Under the pieces are notes generated by a model. The model was not told the origin of the DNA and did not search any database. It was given only the letters and a program-made list of their open reading frames with translations. 64,000 nucleotides of DNA from Tessaracoccus sp. MC1865 (GTDB lineage: Bacteria > Actinomycetota > Actinomycetes > Propionibacteriales > Propionibacteriaceae), in the NCBI RefSeq assembly GCF_017815535.1, contig NZ_CP072596.1:2449614-2513613 (forward strand), in the 5' to 3' direction. Shown here piece after piece: positions 9,022 to 20,394 of the stretch. Both the position numbers and the translations under genes were made by a program. Position 1 is the stretch's first letter, and every line of letters starts with the position of its first letter.

Positions 9022-9525
9022 TCAGGCCGGCGAGGGCGAGGAGCCGTCGGGCTTGTCCTCGTCATCGTCGTCGTCGTGGATGACGCACGCCCGCTCCAAC
9101 AGCGCGCCGGCGCCGGCCAGGAGGAGGGCGGCGGCGATGGTGGCGCTGCCCTGGATCACGCGGGCCGACGGCAATGCCGCGTCCAGCTGGGAGAGGTAGC
9201 GCATCACGTAGACGATGTGCCCACCGGCGAACAACGCACCGGTCATGATCATCGACTTGCCGACGGCGAGGGCGGCCAGGCCCTCCTGCGGCGCGAGGCG
9301 CTTCTCCTCGATCCGCTTGGGCAGGGCCCCGCTGTAGATGGCCACGGCCAGGGCCAGGCCGACCAGCATGATGGGCACGGACCAGGGCACCACAGGTGGG
9401 AAATGGCCGGCGGCCTCGAACCCGAGGATGACCAGGGCGAAGATCACCGCCCCGGACAGGACAGACACGACGGCCTGGCGAGGTGTGGTCAACCCCAGCT
9501 TCGGCCTGGGTTCCCTGCTGCTCAA
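9022..9525 (-). CDS. DUF3180 membrane protein
   Basis: 167 residues with four hydrophobic segments (about 17-37, 46-65, 90-108, 122-142) and an acidic tail with a DDDDDEDKPD run. This fits the DUF3180 family, which in Actinobacteria habitually follows folK. The TTG start at 9525 overlaps the folK stop (TTGA), so it is translationally coupled to the folate operon. No enzymatic motif is visible; its function is unknown. Confidence 0.75.
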   Translation of the reverse strand: MSSREPRPKLGLTTPRQAVVSVLSGAVIFALVILGFEAAGHFPPVVPWSVPIMLVGLALAVAIYSGALPKRIEEKRLAPQEGLAALAVGKSMIMTGALFAGGHIVYVMRYLSQLDAALPSARVIQGSATIAAALLLAGAGALLERACVIHDDDDDEDKPDGSSPSPA

Positions 9526-10085
9526 AAGCCAGTGTTGGCTTGGATCGTGATGTCGCGGCGTGGCGTGAGCACGCTGACATCGATGTCGTCCAGCAGCTCA
9601 GCGATGGGGCCGTGACCTGCGATCTCGCCGTTCGGGTCCACGTCGTGCCACGGAACGAGGACGAAGGCGCGCTCGTGGGCGCGGGGGTGGGGCAGCTCGA
9701 TGTCTCCCTCGGAGATGCGCTTGCCCACCATGATGATGTCGATGTCGAGCGTGCGGGGGCCGTTGCGGACCTCGCGGCTGCGGCCGAAGTTCTCCTCGAT
9801 CGCCAGGCAGCGGTCCAGGATGGTGAGCGGCTCGAGGGTGGACTCGGCCACCACCACCATGTTGAGGAAATCGCTCTGGTCCGGGCCTTCCCCCACCAGT
9901 TCGCTCTGGTAGACGGGTGACACATCGACGAGGATCAGGTCAGGCGTCTCCGCGAGGAAATCAACTGCTTCCTGGAGGATTGCGGCCGAGTCACCGAGGT
10001 TCGAACCCAGGCTGAGCACCACCTTGGAGATGGGGCGCAGGTTGCCGAGGGTGTCGACATCGATTTCGAAGGGGCCGTTAGACAT
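9522..10085 (-). CDS. folK: HPPK: hydroxymethyldihydropterin pyrophosphokinase
   Basis: Transfers pyrophosphate from ATP to 6-hydroxymethyl-7,8-dihydropterin, the substrate for FolP. Motifs: VVLSLGSNLGD near the N-terminus, the substrate-contact stretch VYQSEL, and the signature RNGPRTLDIDIIMVG followed by LPHPRAHERAFVL. 187 residues, slightly longer than the usual 160 because of a short N-terminal lead-in. The ATG at 10085 overlaps the folB stop by 8 bp, and the gene's own stop overlaps the DUF3180 start, so translation is coupled. Cytoplasmic enzyme. Confidence 0.95.
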   Translation of the reverse strand: MSNGPFEIDVDTLGNLRPISKVVLSLGSNLGDSAAILQEAVDFLAETPDLILVDVSPVYQSELVGEGPDQSDFLNMVVVAESTLEPLTILDRCLAIEENFGRSREVRNGPRTLDIDIIMVGKRISEGDIELPHPRAHERAFVLVPWHDVDPNGEIAGHGPIAELLDDIDVSVLTPRRDITIQANTGF

Positions 10086-10464
10086 GTCTGCTCCTGCTGA
10101 TCGTGACGGATACGTCCGTGAAGGTCTGGTTGATGGGGGCCTTGGGCTTGTGCACCGTAACCGTGACCCGGTCCACTCTCCCATGGCTGAGGCACCTGTC
10201 CGCAATCTCGCCTGCGACGGTCTCAATGAGATTTCGCGGTTCGCCGGTGACGACGGCTTCGATATCTGCGGCGATCTCGGCGTAGTTCACGGTGTTGGCC
10301 AGTTGGTCGCTGACGGTGTCAACGGTCAACTCCAGTTCGACGTCGACGACGAAGGGTTGACCCTCGCGGCGTTCCTGCGGGAAGACACCGTGAAAGCCGG
10401 TGGCCGTGAGCCCGGTGAGCGTGATTCGGTCGATGACGGGGTCCCCCTTAGCTTCCACTGGCAC
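10078..10464 (-). CDS. folB: Dihydroneopterin aldolase
   Basis: Cleaves 7,8-dihydroneopterin to the hydroxymethylpterin used by FolK. The 128-residue product starts with GTG 10464, right after the folP TAA stop, with GAGG about 10 bases upstream. Family features are LTGLTATGFHGVFPQER with the substrate-binding loop, VNYAEIAADIEAVV, NLIETVAGEIAD (ligand-contact Glu) and VTVHKPKAPI (catalytic Lys). Length matches the family (about 120). Longer in-frame readings upstream lie inside folP and are not credible. Third gene of the folE-P-B-K run. Confidence 0.93.
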   Translation of the reverse strand: MPVEAKGDPVIDRITLTGLTATGFHGVFPQERREGQPFVVDVELELTVDTVSDQLANTVNYAEIAADIEAVVTGEPRNLIETVAGEIADRCLSHGRVDRVTVTVHKPKAPINQTFTDVSVTISRSRHV

Positions 10465-10465
10465 C

Positions 10466-11281
10466 TTACCGGACCTCTTTCCCGAGGGGAGCTTCGCGGT
10501 CCAGTCGACGGGCGACGGCGATGGCGTCGGCCTGCCCACCGACGTCATGGGTGCGCACCGCCCACACCCCGTGGAGCGCGGACCAGAACGACACGGCCGC
10601 CGTCGCGCCGTCGCGGCCCAACGGTTCGCGGCCGCCGAGCAGTTCACCGAGGAAGGCTTTGCGGGAGGCGCCTACCAGCACCCGGTGCCCCAGTCCCTGG
10701 AACCGGTCGAGGTGGCGCAGCAGCGTCCAGTTGTGGTCCCACGTCTTCGAGAATCCCAGGCCAGGATCCAGGATGATCCGGCCTTCGGGGATGCCCGCCT
10801 CGAGGGCCTTGTCGCGCTGCCCGAGCAGTTCGCCCAGCACATCGGCGACCACGTCGCCGTACTGCGCGGTGGACTGGAACCGGGCGGAATGGTCGCGCCA
10901 GTGCATGAGCACGAAATCCGCCGACGACTGGGCCACCACCCCGAGCATGTCCGGGTCCGCCAAGCCACCGGAGACGTCGTTGATGATGCGGGCACCGGCG
11001 TCGATGGCGGCCGAGGCCACCTTGGCGCGCATGGTGTCGACGGAGACGGTGATGCCGTCCGCTGCGAGCGCGGCCACGATCGGCACCACCCTGCCCAGTT
11101 CTTCCCGCAGACCCACCCGGGCCGAGCCCGGGCGCGTGGACTCGCCGCCGACGTCGATCATGGACGCCCCGGCGGCCAGCATGGCCCGGGCGTGGGTGAT
11201 GGCGACATCCGCGTCCAGGTAGGCGCCGCCGTCGGAGAACGAATCGGGCGTCACGTTGAGGATGCCCATCACGAGTGTCAT
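10466..11281 (-). CDS. folP: Dihydropteroate synthase
   Basis: Condenses p-aminobenzoate with hydroxymethyldihydropterin pyrophosphate; the sulfonamide target. The 271-residue TIM-barrel protein shows the two pterin/pABA signature loops, MGILNVTPDSFSDGG (residues 5-19) and IDVGGESTRPGS, as well as INDVSGG and GASRKAFLG with the active-site Lys/Arg. It begins 4 bp after the folE stop and runs into folB. The motifs look complete, so this appears to be a functional FolP rather than the FolP2-like paralogue. Confidence 0.96.
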   Translation of the reverse strand: MTLVMGILNVTPDSFSDGGAYLDADVAITHARAMLAAGASMIDVGGESTRPGSARVGLREELGRVVPIVAALAADGITVSVDTMRAKVASAAIDAGARIINDVSGGLADPDMLGVVAQSSADFVLMHWRDHSARFQSTAQYGDVVADVLGELLGQRDKALEAGIPEGRIILDPGLGFSKTWDHNWTLLRHLDRFQGLGHRVLVGASRKAFLGELLGGREPLGRDGATAAVSFWSALHGVWAVRTHDVGGQADAIAVARRLDREAPLGKEVR

Positions 11282-11285
11282 CAGG

Positions 11286-11851
11286 TCACCGCCCGATGAT
11301 CAGGCTCATGGCCTCCGCCCTGGTGGCAGGGTCGCGCAACAGGCCGCGCACCGCCGAAGTCACCGTGCGCGAGCCCGGCTTGCGCACGCCCCGCATGGTC
11401 ATACAGGTGTGCTCGGCCTCGATCACGACGATGACGCCCCGCACACCGAGGTGCTCGACGAGGGCCTCGGCGATCTGCGACGTGAGGCGTTCCTGCACCT
11501 GGAGGCGACGGCCGTACATCTCGACGAGGCGGGCGATCTTGGACAGGCCCGTCACCCGGCCGTCGGTCGACGGGATGTAGCCCACGTGCGCCACGCCGGT
11601 GAACGGCAGGAGGTGGTGTTCACAGAGGCTCACGAGCTCGATGTCCTTCACCAGGATCATCTCGTCGTGGGAGATGTCGAACGTGGTGCCGAGGATCTCG
11701 GTCACGTCAGCGCGGTATCCGGCGCTCAGCTCCCCCCAGGCGCGGGCGACCCGGTCAGGGGTCTCCAGCAGCCCCTCCCTGTCGGGATCCTCGCCGAGGG
11801 CGATGAGCAGTTCCCGGATGGCGGCCGCGGCGCGCGGCTGGTCCACGGCCA

Positions 11852-11852
<1 letters not shown>
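11286..11852 (-). CDS. folE: GTP cyclohydrolase I
   Basis: First committed enzyme of tetrahydrofolate synthesis; converts GTP to dihydroneopterin triphosphate. 188 residues from ATG 11852, which shares one base with the ftsH stop (TGATG), so translation is probably by reinitiation. Zinc ligands are in LCEHHLLPF and in [12 protein letters not shown]; the conserved [20 protein letters not shown] precedes the second. The order ftsH-folE-folP-folB-folK is the same as in mycobacteria. Confidence 0.96.
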
Positions 11853-13846
<1,994 letters not shown>

Positions 13847-13963
13847 CTTAGGGTCAGCTCTCTGGCGGCGTTAAGGACGCGCCCTGAGTTGACGCGGGCG
13901 CACGGTCACATTACCAGCGGCCGCAAGACCTCCGGCTCCGCTGAGAGCGGACGGGGTGCCGGC

Positions 13964-14515
13964 TCAGGCGTAGATGTGGGGCGCGAGCGTGCCGACGTCA
14001 CGCAGGTTGCGGTAGCGGCCGGCGTAGTCGAGGCCGTAGCCGACGACGAATTCATTGGGGATCTCGAAGCCCACGTACTTGACGTCGACGTCCATCTGGG
14101 CGGCGTCGGGCTTGCGGAACATCGTCATGATCTCGAGGCTCGCGGGGTTACGGGTGGCCAGGTTGCTCATCAGGTAGCTGAGGGTCAGGCCGGTGTCGAT
14201 GATGTCCTCCACCACGATGACGTCGCGGCCCTCGAGGTCGGCGTTGAGGTCCTTCAGGATGCGCACCACACCGGAGGACTGTGTGCCTGCGCCGTAGCTG
14301 GACACGGCCATCCAGTCCATCTCCACGTGGCTGCGCATCGCGCGCTGCAGATCACTCATGACCATCACCGCGCCGTTCAGCACCCCCACCAACAGCAGGT
14401 TGCGACCCACGTAGTCGGCGTCGATCTGGGCGGCGATCTCAGCCACGCGGGCCTGGATCTCGTCGTTGGTGAAGAGGACCTTCTCGAGGTCGCCTGAAAC
14501 GTCTGCAGCATCCAC
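13964..14515 (-). CDS. hpt: Hypoxanthine phosphoribosyltransferase
   Basis: Purine salvage enzyme converting hypoxanthine/guanine and PRPP to IMP/GMP. The 183-residue protein has the PRPP loop VIVVEDIIDTGLTL, a LVGVLNGAVMVMSDL phosphate-binding region, VSSYG in the flexible loop and the purine-contact VKYVGFEIPNEFVVGYGLDY. Length is typical. It follows tilS with only 10 bp between them, the usual tilS-hpt-(ftsH) actinobacterial order. The 117 bp to ftsH carry no further gene. Confidence 0.96.
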   Translation of the reverse strand: MDAADVSGDLEKVLFTNDEIQARVAEIAAQIDADYVGRNLLLVGVLNGAVMVMSDLQRAMRSHVEMDWMAVSSYGAGTQSSGVVRILKDLNADLEGRDVIVVEDIIDTGLTLSYLMSNLATRNPASLEIMTMFRKPDAAQMDVDVKYVGFEIPNEFVVGYGLDYAGRYRNLRDVGTLAPHIYA

Positions 14516-14525
14516 GAGGACGAGC

Positions 14526-15488
14526 CTATCGCACGGTGAGCAGGTGGCCGACCCTCAGCACCTGGCCACCCGGGACGGCGAGGGCCCCCTGACCGCGCCA
14601 GTCCGTGACGAGCGCGTCGACGGCTAGCACGTGCTGGAATTCCACCGTGGGCGACACCCGGGCCAGCCAGCGGTGCAGTACCCGCCAGCGCAGCGCGTTT
14701 GGCAAGGGGTCGAGGTCGTCGACGGTGAGGTCGCCGTCGACCGGCACCGCCCGGGCCGCAAGTTCGTCGAGCAGGTCGGCATCCGCGCGGGCGAGCTGCG
14801 CAGTGCGCGCCAAGGACGGCGCGAGGTCGCGGCCGACGGCCCGTCCCAACTCCGTGAGGTGCTGCCGGAAGGCGACCCTGGCGAACCTCGGGTCGTCGTT
14901 CATGGGGTCCTCCCAGGGCGTCACTCCCCAGTCGCGACAGGCGGCTTCCGTGTCCGCGCGCCGGAGCCCGAGCAGCGGCCGCAGGAGGGTCACGACCCGG
15001 GCGTCGCCCCCCAGGGCGGACGGGACTGCGGCGAAAGAGGCGGAGGCCGCCATCCCCGAGAGCGACCGCGTACCCGAGCCGCGCAGGAGGCCCAGCAGCA
15101 CCGTCTCGGCCTGGTCGTCGAGCGTGTGGCCCAGCAGCACCGGCAGGCCGGGGGCGGTGAGCGCCGCGAGCCGGGCCTCCCGTGCTGCGGCCTCCAGCCC
15201 ACCGGCGGAACCGTCCACGTTGACGCGCACCGCCTCTGCCGCGATCCCCCGATCGTCGAGCAGCGAAGCCACCCTGGCCGCGACCTCGGAGGACCCCGCC
15301 TGGAGACCGTGGTCCACGACCACTGCCCTGACGCTGCTGCCCCGCTGCCGCGCCGCCCAATGGGCACCGAGCGCCAAGGCCAGCGAGTCCGCCCCACCGG
15401 AGCACCCGACGACCGCAGCCTCCGGCAGCACGGCGTGGACGGCGCGCGCGACGCGCAGCGCGGCCTGGCCGAGCTCGCGCCTAGCCAT
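14526..15488 (-). CDS. tilS: tRNA(Ile)-lysidine synthase
   Basis: Modifies C34 of the CAU anticodon of tRNA-Ile2 to lysidine, changing its identity from Met to Ile. The N-terminal PP-loop is VVGCSGGADSLALAL (SGGxDS ATP-pyrophosphatase motif, about residues 27-41), followed by GHTLDDQAETVLLGLLRGSG. 320 residues is the short actinobacterial form. The ATG at 15488 overlaps the upstream metalloprotease stop by 8 bp. It is an essential single-copy function, consistent with its conserved location beside hpt. Confidence 0.95.
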   Translation of the reverse strand: MARRELGQAALRVARAVHAVLPEAAVVGCSGGADSLALALGAHWAARQRGSSVRAVVVDHGLQAGSSEVAARVASLLDDRGIAAEAVRVNVDGSAGGLEAAAREARLAALTAPGLPVLLGHTLDDQAETVLLGLLRGSGTRSLSGMAASASFAAVPSALGGDARVVTLLRPLLGLRRADTEAACRDWGVTPWEDPMNDDPRFARVAFRQHLTELGRAVGRDLAPSLARTAQLARADADLLDELAARAVPVDGDLTVDDLDPLPNALRWRVLHRWLARVSPTVEFQHVLAVDALVTDWRGQGALAVPGGQVLRVGHLLTVR

Positions 15489-16452
15489 GGACCCGCTTCA
15501 GCCAGAGCGCCGGATCGGAGATTTCCTCCGCGGTGGGCAGGTTGTCGGGCCGCTCGAAGGCCCGCTTCAGGGCGGCGCGGTTCTTCAGCCGCTGCACGCG
15601 CAGACAGAACTCCAGCCCGTCGCGGTACTGGGCGTTCTTGTCCAGGGACTTCGACAGCCGTGCGAGCAGCCCCGCCCGCTCCGGCCGCGCGAAGGCCCGG
15701 CGCATGCCGGGGATCGTGGGCGCATGGCGGCGCCCGGCGTAGTCCGAGGTGTAGTCCGCGTGACCCTCGAGGAACGTCATCGTCGCGGTGAGCTCCGCCA
15801 TCGCGGTGGCCGCGTCTGCCGAGGTCAGGAGGGCGGAAACGTCCCGAGTTCTGGCCCATCGGAGCAGGCCCTCCCCGAGCGGCACCTCGTCGTGGACCAC
15901 CAGTCGCATCCGCTCGGCCACGTGGTCGCGTAGCCACGGCGCCAGCCGGAACTGCAGTGCGTGGGTCTGCTCATGGAGCGCCACCCACATCCGGAAGTGG
16001 GCGGGGGTGAAGCGGTGCGAGCGTTCGTGGGCGACGATCGTGGGGGCCACCAGGTAGAGGGTGTCCGAGCCGGTGAAGGCGTCGTACTGCCCCAGCAGCC
16101 GGCGGCTGACCGCCCGCATCCCCACGCCGATCAGCAGGCCGTTGCGCGCGGCGGAGCCCAGTGCGGCGGTCCCGGTGTCTGCCGGACCCAGGCCCAGTTC
16201 GGCGACGGCACCGTCCGCCATGCCACGCACCGCCCTCCCCCAACCGTCCCAGTCGACGACGCGGACGCGGGTGGCGCCCACCGCTTGGAGACCCAGGTGC
16301 TTCGCCGCGATCTCCCCCGCGCGACGAGCGGTCACGCGGAGGTCCGCCACGAGGCGGGTGAGTTCCCGGGAGGTCAGGTCCGGCAGGTCGTCGGGACGCA
16401 GCGCCGCGACCCTGTGGGCCAGGCGCCAGTTGATGCTGGGGGCGTGTTCCAT
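15481..16452 (-). CDS. Zincin-like metalloprotease, DUF2342 family
   Basis: 323 residues from ATG 16452, which overlaps the dacB stop as TGATG. The zinc motif LHEQTHALQF (HExxH at 160-164) and a downstream FLEGHADY with a probable third ligand mark the zincin_2/DUF2342 family, sometimes annotated as coenzyme F420 biosynthesis-associated protein because of neighbourhood in other genomes. Homologue of Rv3626c, which also lies between dacB and tilS. No signal peptide or TM segment is obvious, so it is probably cytoplasmic. Substrate unknown. Confidence 0.88.
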   Translation of the reverse strand: MEHAPSINWRLAHRVAALRPDDLPDLTSRELTRLVADLRVTARRAGEIAAKHLGLQAVGATRVRVVDWDGWGRAVRGMADGAVAELGLGPADTGTAALGSAARNGLLIGVGMRAVSRRLLGQYDAFTGSDTLYLVAPTIVAHERSHRFTPAHFRMWVALHEQTHALQFRLAPWLRDHVAERMRLVVHDEVPLGEGLLRWARTRDVSALLTSADAATAMAELTATMTFLEGHADYTSDYAGRRHAPTIPGMRRAFARPERAGLLARLSKSLDKNAQYRDGLEFCLRVQRLKNRAALKRAFERPDNLPTAEEISDPALWLKRVHG

Positions 16453-17915
16453 CAGCAGCCGCACGACGCCAGGGTGCCGGTGGCCTGGTCCGTCCAGACC
16501 CGCGCGGCGAACCCGTCCGGCGTGCCGTTGATGAAGAAGGCGAAGGCCAGGAGCCGGTCGTCCGCGGTGAGAGTGGTGCCGCCGAGAGTGGCCACCAGCG
16601 ACAGGGAGCCGGTCTTGGCCCGGGCGATACCGCGGGCCGGGCGCGAGACGGGGTCGGCGAACCTCTCGGCGAGGGTGCCGGTGACCCCGGCGGTGGGCAG
16701 CCCGTCGAGGGTGACGGAGAGCTGGGGCTCCGACGCGAGCGTGGCGAGGGCCGCCGCGAGCATGTTCGGGGTGAAGCGGTTGCCCCGCGAGAGCCCTGAG
16801 GCGTCGTGGAGGACGGTGCCCTCGTCCCAGATCCCCAGTTGGGAGAGTTGCTCCTGGATGGCTGCCACCGAGCCGGCGAACGTGGCCGGGTGCCCGGTCC
16901 GGACCGCCAACTGGTGACCCATCACCTCGGTGAAGGAGTTGTTGGAGCGCTGCATGAACTGCTCCACGAGGATGTGCACCGGCAGGGATTCGATGCGGGC
17001 GATCTCCTCCGCGTCGCCCGAGCCGGGCGCTGCGGCCGGGGCGCCGGTCACGGCGACCCCGAGGGCGCTCAGCTGAGCGGCGAACGTGGTGGCCGCTGTC
17101 AGGGCCGGGGTGAGGCTGCGCGGGCCGCCCCTGGGGCCGCGCCCCTCGTCGATCCACAGCGCCGAGATGCCCGTCACCTGGTCGCGGTAGCTCTCGGGCC
17201 AGGTCTCGTTCCAGCCCGGGCCGGCGAAGTGCGATTCGTCGTAGCCGAGCGTGACCGACGTCACCCCGGCGGCGCGCAGGGCCGCGACGGTGCGCTTGGC
17301 CAGTTCCTCGGTGGTGGGCAGCTGGGGGTAGGCGCCCTCCGCGTTGGCGATGCTGCGCAGCATGGGGTCGCCCCCGCCGACCAGCACCAGCTGACCGGGG
17401 GCCGGCTGGACGACCCGCGTCGCGAAGGTCTCAGACCCCTCGAACGCGTTCATCACGGCCAGCGCGGTGAGCGTCTTGGTGTTCGACGCGGGGATCAGCG
17501 GGGTCTTCTCCTGCGCCGCCGCCACCACTTCACCGCTGGCGACGTCGATCACCTCGTAGCCGATGACCACGGGCTCACCGCCCTCGGCCGGGACCAGCTT
17601 CGAGGTGTCCAGCGCGGCGATCTTCGCCTCGAGCGCAGCGCGGTCCGGCAGCACGCCGGGCGCGGGCAGTTCGACCGCCGCCACCAACCCGGTGCCGGCC
17701 GGGGGAGGCGTCGGGGACTCAGCAGGCGTCGCCTCCGGGGTGCTGGATGGGGCGAAGAGGGTGGGGCTGACCGTGGCCGGGGCCCCGTCGCGGGTGAGGC
17801 CGGTGACGGCCAACGCTTCCCTGTGGAACACGGAGACCAGGAAGCCGCCGGCGAGCAGTACACCAACCACGAGCCAGGTGATCACCCACTCCGCGACGCG
17901 TCCACGGCTCCGCAC
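16452..17915 (-). CDS. dacB: D-alanyl-D-alanine carboxypeptidase, S13/PBP4 family
   Basis: Extracytoplasmic penicillin-binding enzyme that trims peptidoglycan stem peptides. From GTG 17915 (GGAGG just upstream) it is 487 residues: a TM anchor at about 10-30, a Thr/Pro/Ala-rich linker, then the penicilloyl-serine transferase domain with SxxK at 144-147 (SNTK), SNN in [11 protein letters not shown] and KTG in [14 protein letters not shown]. Longer in-frame readings would run into ppa and lack a ribosome site. Divergent from ppa across 78 bp, as Rv3627c is from Rv3628. Confidence 0.93.
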   Translation of the reverse strand: MRSRGRVAEWVITWLVVGVLLAGGFLVSVFHREALAVTGLTRDGAPATVSPTLFAPSSTPEATPAESPTPPPAGTGLVAAVELPAPGVLPDRAALEAKIAALDTSKLVPAEGGEPVVIGYEVIDVASGEVVAAAQEKTPLIPASNTKTLTALAVMNAFEGSETFATRVVQPAPGQLVLVGGGDPMLRSIANAEGAYPQLPTTEELAKRTVAALRAAGVTSVTLGYDESHFAGPGWNETWPESYRDQVTGISALWIDEGRGPRGGPRSLTPALTAATTFAAQLSALGVAVTGAPAAAPGSGDAEEIARIESLPVHILVEQFMQRSNNSFTEVMGHQLAVRTGHPATFAGSVAAIQEQLSQLGIWDEGTVLHDASGLSRGNRFTPNMLAAALATLASEPQLSVTLDGLPTAGVTGTLAERFADPVSRPARGIARAKTGSLSLVATLGGTTLTADDRLLAFAFFINGTPDGFAARVWTDQATGTLASCGC

Positions 17916-17993
17916 ACCGACCTCCAAAGGGGTATCCTGCAGGGGACCCGCAACGATGCGCGGGTCGTCGACACCAATCATAGGAGTGCCCAA

Positions 17994-18557
17994 GTGAGCG
18001 AAGACGCGCCTGTTGGTCTGAGGCCGATCGATCCCGGCCGTCGGGTCCTGTTCGACGTCACGGTGGAGATCCCCAAGGGCACCAAGAACAAGTACGAGAT
18101 GGACCACAACACCGGCCGGCTGCGTCTGGACCGCGTGCTGTTCACCTCGACGCAGTACCCCTATGACTACGGTTTCGTGGAGGGCACGCTGGGCCTCGAC
18201 GGGGACCCGCTCGACGCCATGGTCATCGGTGCTGATCCCACCTTCCCCGGTTGCCTCATCGAGTGCTACGCCGTGGCGATGTTCCGCATGACGGATGAGA
18301 TGGGCGGCGACGACAAGGTGCTGTGCGTGGCCACGGCGGACACCCGCCGCGCCAACATCACGGACCTCGCTTCAGTGCCGGAGCACATGCTGCTCGAGAT
18401 CGAGCACTTCTTCTCGGTGTACAAGGACCTGGAGCCCGGCAAGTCGGTCGAAGGCGCCACCTGGACCAGCCGCGCAGAGGCCGAAGCCGAGGTGCACGCG
18501 TCGTTCGAGCGCGCCAAGGGCACGCCCTACGAGCACCACCACGTCAACCTGGCCTAG
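17994..18557 (+). CDS. ppa: Inorganic pyrophosphatase (family I)
   Basis: Hydrolyses pyrophosphate in the cytoplasm, pulling biosynthetic reactions forward. 187 residues from GTG 17994, with AGGAG 7 bases upstream. The active-site pattern is present: [31 protein letters not shown] and the metal-binding [10 protein letters not shown] (D-x-D-x-x-D). The N-terminus has about 12 residues more than typical bacterial enzymes, but the motif spacing is normal. Divergent from dacB. Confidence 0.95.
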   Translation: MSEDAPVGLRPIDPGRRVLFDVTVEIPKGTKNKYEMDHNTGRLRLDRVLFTSTQYPYDYGFVEGTLGLDGDPLDAMVIGADPTFPGCLIECYAVAMFRMTDEMGGDDKVLCVATADTRRANITDLASVPEHMLLEIEHFFSVYKDLEPGKSVEGATWTSRAEAEAEVHASFERAKGTPYEHHHVNLA

Positions 18558-18893
18558 TCAGCCGGTCAGCGTCCCCGTCCAGGCGGCCAAGAGACAGCCT
18601 GCGATGGTGACCAGCGAGTAACCGACGGCGATCTCGGGCCGCCTGCGGCCGAACTCGCGGGCGGCCTGCCAGCAGGCTGACGAGAACGTCGTGAAGGCAC
18701 CGCAGAACCCGGTGCCCACCACCGCCAGCCAACTTCCCGAGAGGTGCACGGACGCGGCGCCCAGGATGAAGGACCCGACGAGGTTTACCCCCAGCGTCGC
18801 CTTCCAGGCTGCCCAGCGCCGGGCCACGATGACGTCGACGCCGCCCCGGGCCACAGCACCGAAGCCTCCGGCCAGGCAGATGAACCAGATCAC
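18558..18893 (-). CDS. crcB: Fluoride channel subunit FluC/CrcB (second copy)
   Basis: Four-TM fluoride exporter subunit; 111 residues from GTG 18893, overlapping the stop of the upstream crcB copy by 4 bp (GTGA). Family signature: TLGVNLVGSFILG near TM2 and GFCGAFTTFSSACWQ (the GxxGxxTTFSTF fluoride-pore motif). Two tandem, diverged copies are typical of Gram-positives whose channel is a heterodimer with dual topology. It abuts the ppa stop tail to tail. No fluoride riboswitch was recognised upstream. Confidence 0.88.
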   Translation of the reverse strand: MIWFICLAGGFGAVARGGVDVIVARRWAAWKATLGVNLVGSFILGAASVHLSGSWLAVVGTGFCGAFTTFSSACWQAAREFGRRRPEIAVGYSLVTIAGCLLAAWTGTLTG

Positions 18894-19264
18894 CTGTGCT
18901 CCCGCACCGTGCTCCGCCACCCGGCGAGGTGGCCCGTCCCCGCCGCGAACACGCCGAAGGCCGTCTCCAGCACCGCGGTGAGCACGCCACCCACGGACAG
19001 CGACTGCACGGCCAGCGTGGACCAGGACGTGAACGACGCCACCCCGCCGACGGCGAGGAACAGCCGCACCAGGGTGACCTTGCGGCGGTAGAGGCCCGAG
19101 ATGAGGCCCAGCGCGAAACAACCGAGCAGGTTGATGGCGGCCAGGGCGATCACCTCATGCCCGATGAGGTTGGGGAGGCCCAGACGCAGCCCCGTGCCGA
19201 GCGCGCCGCCCGCGAAGACCGCCGCAGCCCTCGCCCACCATGTGTCCACCATTCCTGCAGCCAT
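18890..19264 (-). CDS. crcB: Fluoride channel subunit FluC/CrcB (first copy)
   Basis: 124 residues, four hydrophobic helices, with INLLGCFALGLISG (NxxGxFxxG) and a GVASFTSWSTLAVQ stretch in place of the usual GGxTTFSTF, so it is the more diverged partner of the downstream copy. Start is ambiguous: TTG 19273 or ATG 19264. I prefer 19264 because TATCCT lies 8 bases before it and no Shine-Dalgarno is visible. Together the pair should form the heteromeric fluoride exporter in the cytoplasmic membrane. Confidence 0.82.
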   Translation of the reverse strand: MAAGMVDTWWARAAAVFAGGALGTGLRLGLPNLIGHEVIALAAINLLGCFALGLISGLYRRKVTLVRLFLAVGGVASFTSWSTLAVQSLSVGGVLTAVLETAFGVFAAGTGHLAGWRSTVREHR

Positions 19265-19307
19265 AGCTGGCAAGGATAACGCCTGGGGTTTGTGGGAAAC
19301 TGACCAG

Positions 19308-20318
19308 ATGCCCCGTTATCTGATGCTGCGCACCCCGTCTGCCAACCGTGTCTACGCCGGCGAATCCGGGCCGCTGACCGCCGCGGAGCTCGAGATCACC
19401 GCGCCGTTCGCCACGGAGATCGAAGAGCAGGACATCGCGGGCGTCGGCTACCTGGCGTTCCAGGCGCCTGAGCTGAACGAGGGGCAGTTGGCCACCGTCG
19501 CACGGCAGTCGGCGGCGTTCGCCCTCTTCGAGGACGCCACGCCCGAGGGTCTCCTCCGTCCCGTGGCGATGCCCCGGCCGTTCCTGTTCGACGACGACCT
19601 CGTCACCATCCCGAAGTACCAGGGCAAGACCAACGAGCAGTTCACCCAGCTGCTGCTGAGCGTGACGCTGGCCGCGATCACCCGCGAACCGACGGGGCCC
19701 CGGCAGGTCCTCGACCCCCTGGCGGGGCGCGGCACCACCCTCTCCATGGCCCTGCTGCTGGGTCACGACGCGTTCGGCGTGGAGGGCGACGCCAAGGCCT
19801 TCGAGATGATGGCGTCCTTCTACAAGACGTATCTTCGCCGCAGCCGGATCAAGCACGTCGCCGACACCACCCCGGTGCGGCGCGAGGGCAAGAACGTGGG
19901 CAAGCGCTTCGACGCGGAGATCACCACCCCCGAGGGCAAGAGTATTCTCACGGCCTTCACCGGCGACACCAGGGATTCGGCCGCCCTGTTCGGCAAGAAG
20001 CGCTTCGACGCGATCGTGGCCGACGCCCCCTACGGCATCGCGCACGGCTCGACCACAGACGTCCGCGGCGTGTCCGGCAAGCGCGACCGCTCCCCCGCCG
20101 GGCTCCTGAAGGAGGCCATCCCGGTGTGGGCCGGGCAGTTGATGCACGGCGGCGCGCTGGGGCTGTCCTGGAACACCTTCGGCCTCTCCCGGGAGGACCT
20201 CGCGCACCTGCTCACCTCCAACGGCCTCACGGTGCAGGCCGGTGGCGCCTGGGAGCGCTTCGCGCACCGCGTCGACTCCGCCATCAAGCGCGACCTGATC
20301 GTCGCCGTCAAGCGCTGA
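19308..20318 (+). CDS. TRM11-like SAM-dependent methyltransferase
   Basis: 336 residues. SAM motif I is DPLAGRGT (136-143), with the acidic GVEGD of motif II, and the catalytic motif IV reads VADAPYG (N/D-P-P-Y type). The first 120 residues form a lead domain found in actinobacterial TRM11-family proteins. It probably methylates RNA (tRNA or rRNA guanine N2) but DNA cannot be excluded. Longer in-frame upstream reading would run through crcB on the other strand; ATG 19308 begins the family N-terminus (MPRYLMLRTP). Divergent from crcB. Confidence 0.78.
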   Translation: MPRYLMLRTPSANRVYAGESGPLTAAELEITAPFATEIEEQDIAGVGYLAFQAPELNEGQLATVARQSAAFALFEDATPEGLLRPVAMPRPFLFDDDLVTIPKYQGKTNEQFTQLLLSVTLAAITREPTGPRQVLDPLAGRGTTLSMALLLGHDAFGVEGDAKAFEMMASFYKTYLRRSRIKHVADTTPVRREGKNVGKRFDAEITTPEGKSILTAFTGDTRDSAALFGKKRFDAIVADAPYGIAHGSTTDVRGVSGKRDRSPAGLLKEAIPVWAGQLMHGGALGLSWNTFGLSREDLAHLLTSNGLTVQAGGAWERFAHRVDSAIKRDLIVAVKR

Positions 20319-20332
20319 CCTCCGCCGGGAGG

Positions 20333-20373
20333 TTTCTGCCACATCGCGCCGTTCAGGGCCGATGTGGCAGGAA
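20333..20373. terminator. Long stem-loop between methyltransferase and SixA genes
   Basis: The core arms CTGCCACATCG (20336-20346) and CGATGTGGCAG (20360-20370) are perfectly complementary, and 3 more pairs (one G-T) extend the stem to 14 bp with a 13-nt loop. It sits just after the methyltransferase stop, so a terminator is the simplest reading, but the purely symmetric sequence could also be an operator. Confidence 0.5.
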
Positions 20374-20394
20374 TCTCCCTCGTTCTTCCGGGCG

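Noticed and set aside
18558-19264. Fluoride riboswitch upstream of the crcB pair
   Set aside because: The gap between the first crcB start and the divergent methyltransferase is only about 43 bp and shows no aptamer-like structure.
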